DNA from: Lysobacter sp. yr284
GTDB taxonomy: Bacteria > Pseudomonadota > Gammaproteobacteria > Xanthomonadales > Xanthomonadaceae
Assembly: GCF_900107375.1 (NCBI RefSeq)
Contig: NZ_FNPT01000021.1
Span: 24,856 to 88,855, forward strand
Length of the DNA stretch: 64,000 nt
Reading direction: 5' to 3'
Below the pieces are notes generated by a model. That model searched no databases. It was not told where the DNA came from and saw only the letters and a program-made list of their open reading frames with translations. The position numbers and the translations under genes were made by a program. Below, one piece after another: positions 63,392 to 64,000 of this stretch; the first letter of the stretch is position 1, and the number at the start of each line of letters is the position of its first letter.

Positions 63392-64000
63392 GCGGACGGG
63401 CGTGAGCGAATCGGCTTGAGCGAGTTGGCTTGAGCGAACGGGCGCGAGCGAAAGCGAACTGACCTAAGCGGACCGCAGAACGCGACGGGCCGGCGAACGC
63501 GCTGGCGCGACAAAGTCGAAATGGATTCCGGCGTTGGCCGGAATGACGGGCTGGGAGAGAACGTCCCCACCTGCCGTCATTGCGGCAACAACCGGAATCC
63601 ACAAGATCTTGCCGTTGCCGTTGTCCTTGCGGTTGCCGCGCTTCGCTCTTGGCTTGGACGCAACCCCACGCAAAGCACACGTTCCGCAGCCCCGGAGGGC
63701 GCGCGCATGGATGCGCGCGCGCGCCATGGGGCAGGATGCCCCTTATGGCGCGGCCCCGCGCAAGGTGCAGGACCTAGTGGCTCTTGATTCGAAAAATTTA
63801 ATGCACTTTCTTTGGTTACTTTCTTTGTTGCTTAGGACAAAGAAAGTGACCCGGCCGCTTGCGGACGGAAGCTTTGGATTTTCGCTTGTCGTCACGCGTA
63901 CGAACACGCAAAGGAAGAACCCACCGCGGCACGCCCCCTGTAGGAGCGGCGCAAGCCGCGACCGCGCCATCGCGGCGATTGCGAAGGTTTCGTCGTAGTT
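63392..64000. repeat. Gene-free 609-bp end region with three repeat types
   Basis: After the GntR stop there are degenerate tandem units around GAGCGA(A/G)T.GGCTT (63402-63460). TGGATTCCGG (63522-63531) and CCGGAATCCA (63592-63601) form an outer inverted repeat with an inner ATGACGG/CCGTCAT pair, the long hairpin common in Xanthomonadaceae. GTTACTTTCTTTG (63815-63827) and CAAAGAAAGTGAC (63838-63850) form another. A single REP-like unit stands at 63938-63968. No gene is seen. Confidence 0.7.

Overview
The window looks like a chromosome segment of a high-GC member of the Xanthomonadaceae, most likely Lysobacter. The backbone is about 70% GC, carries many secreted proteases (M12-type metzincin, S41, S9, M9 collagenase), has divergent aceB-aceA with a LysR regulator, the speA/speE polyamine pair, ubiK-comM, and short GC-rich inverted repeats (TGTAGGAGCGGCGCAAGCCG type) between genes. 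No rRNA, complete tRNA or CRISPR array was seen.

Backbone, left part (1-13989): an NAD-dependent beta-hydroxyacid dehydrogenase, YciI-speA facing speE, a metzincin protease, a YeiH-type exporter with its divergent LysR regulator, an S41-like protein, a NarL-type two-component pair, a P-II protein, ubiK and the first 77 codons of comM.

Mobile element (13990-40689, 26.7 kb): a Tn7-like transposon of the comM-targeting (Tn6022-like) kind splits comM. The junctions show a 5-bp target duplication (AGGAC) and imperfect terminal inverted repeats. The transposition genes tnsA-tnsB-tnsC-tniQ lie at the right end in overlapping frames; a 578-aa protein of uncertain role (possibly TnsE-like) lies at the left end. 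The lower-GC cargo looks like a defence and conflict island. It holds a higB-higA(ImmA)-orf module, a 468-aa protein with a HEPN-like RxxxxH motif, a 930-aa STAND-type NTPase, a HEPN plus OST-HTH/LOTUS protein, and an operon of SMC-like ATPase, HNH nuclease (Septu-like) and a frameshifted Schlafen/AlbA_2 gene. It also has a DUF3892-like gene between two copies of a C-rich repeat block, an exported trypsin-like protease with an exported coiled-coil partner, and two small unknown genes.

Backbone, right part (40690-64000): the rest of comM, an AraC regulator, a 50-aa Cys-rich protein, an alpha/beta hydrolase, a nitronate monooxygenase, then a RiPP-like locus. That locus has a SagB-type dehydrogenase diverging from an NHLP-type precursor peptide, followed by a membrane CHD-cyclase/TPR protein that is co-transcribed with a cNMP-binding GGDEF protein. 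An S9 peptidase, a small secreted protein, aceA, aceB and their LysR regulator, a secreted M9 collagenase and a GntR/FCD regulator follow. The last 600 bases carry only intergenic repeats.

All assignments come from reading motifs by eye; no database search was run. Start sites were moved from the longest frame wherever a ribosome binding site or a family N-terminus argued for it.
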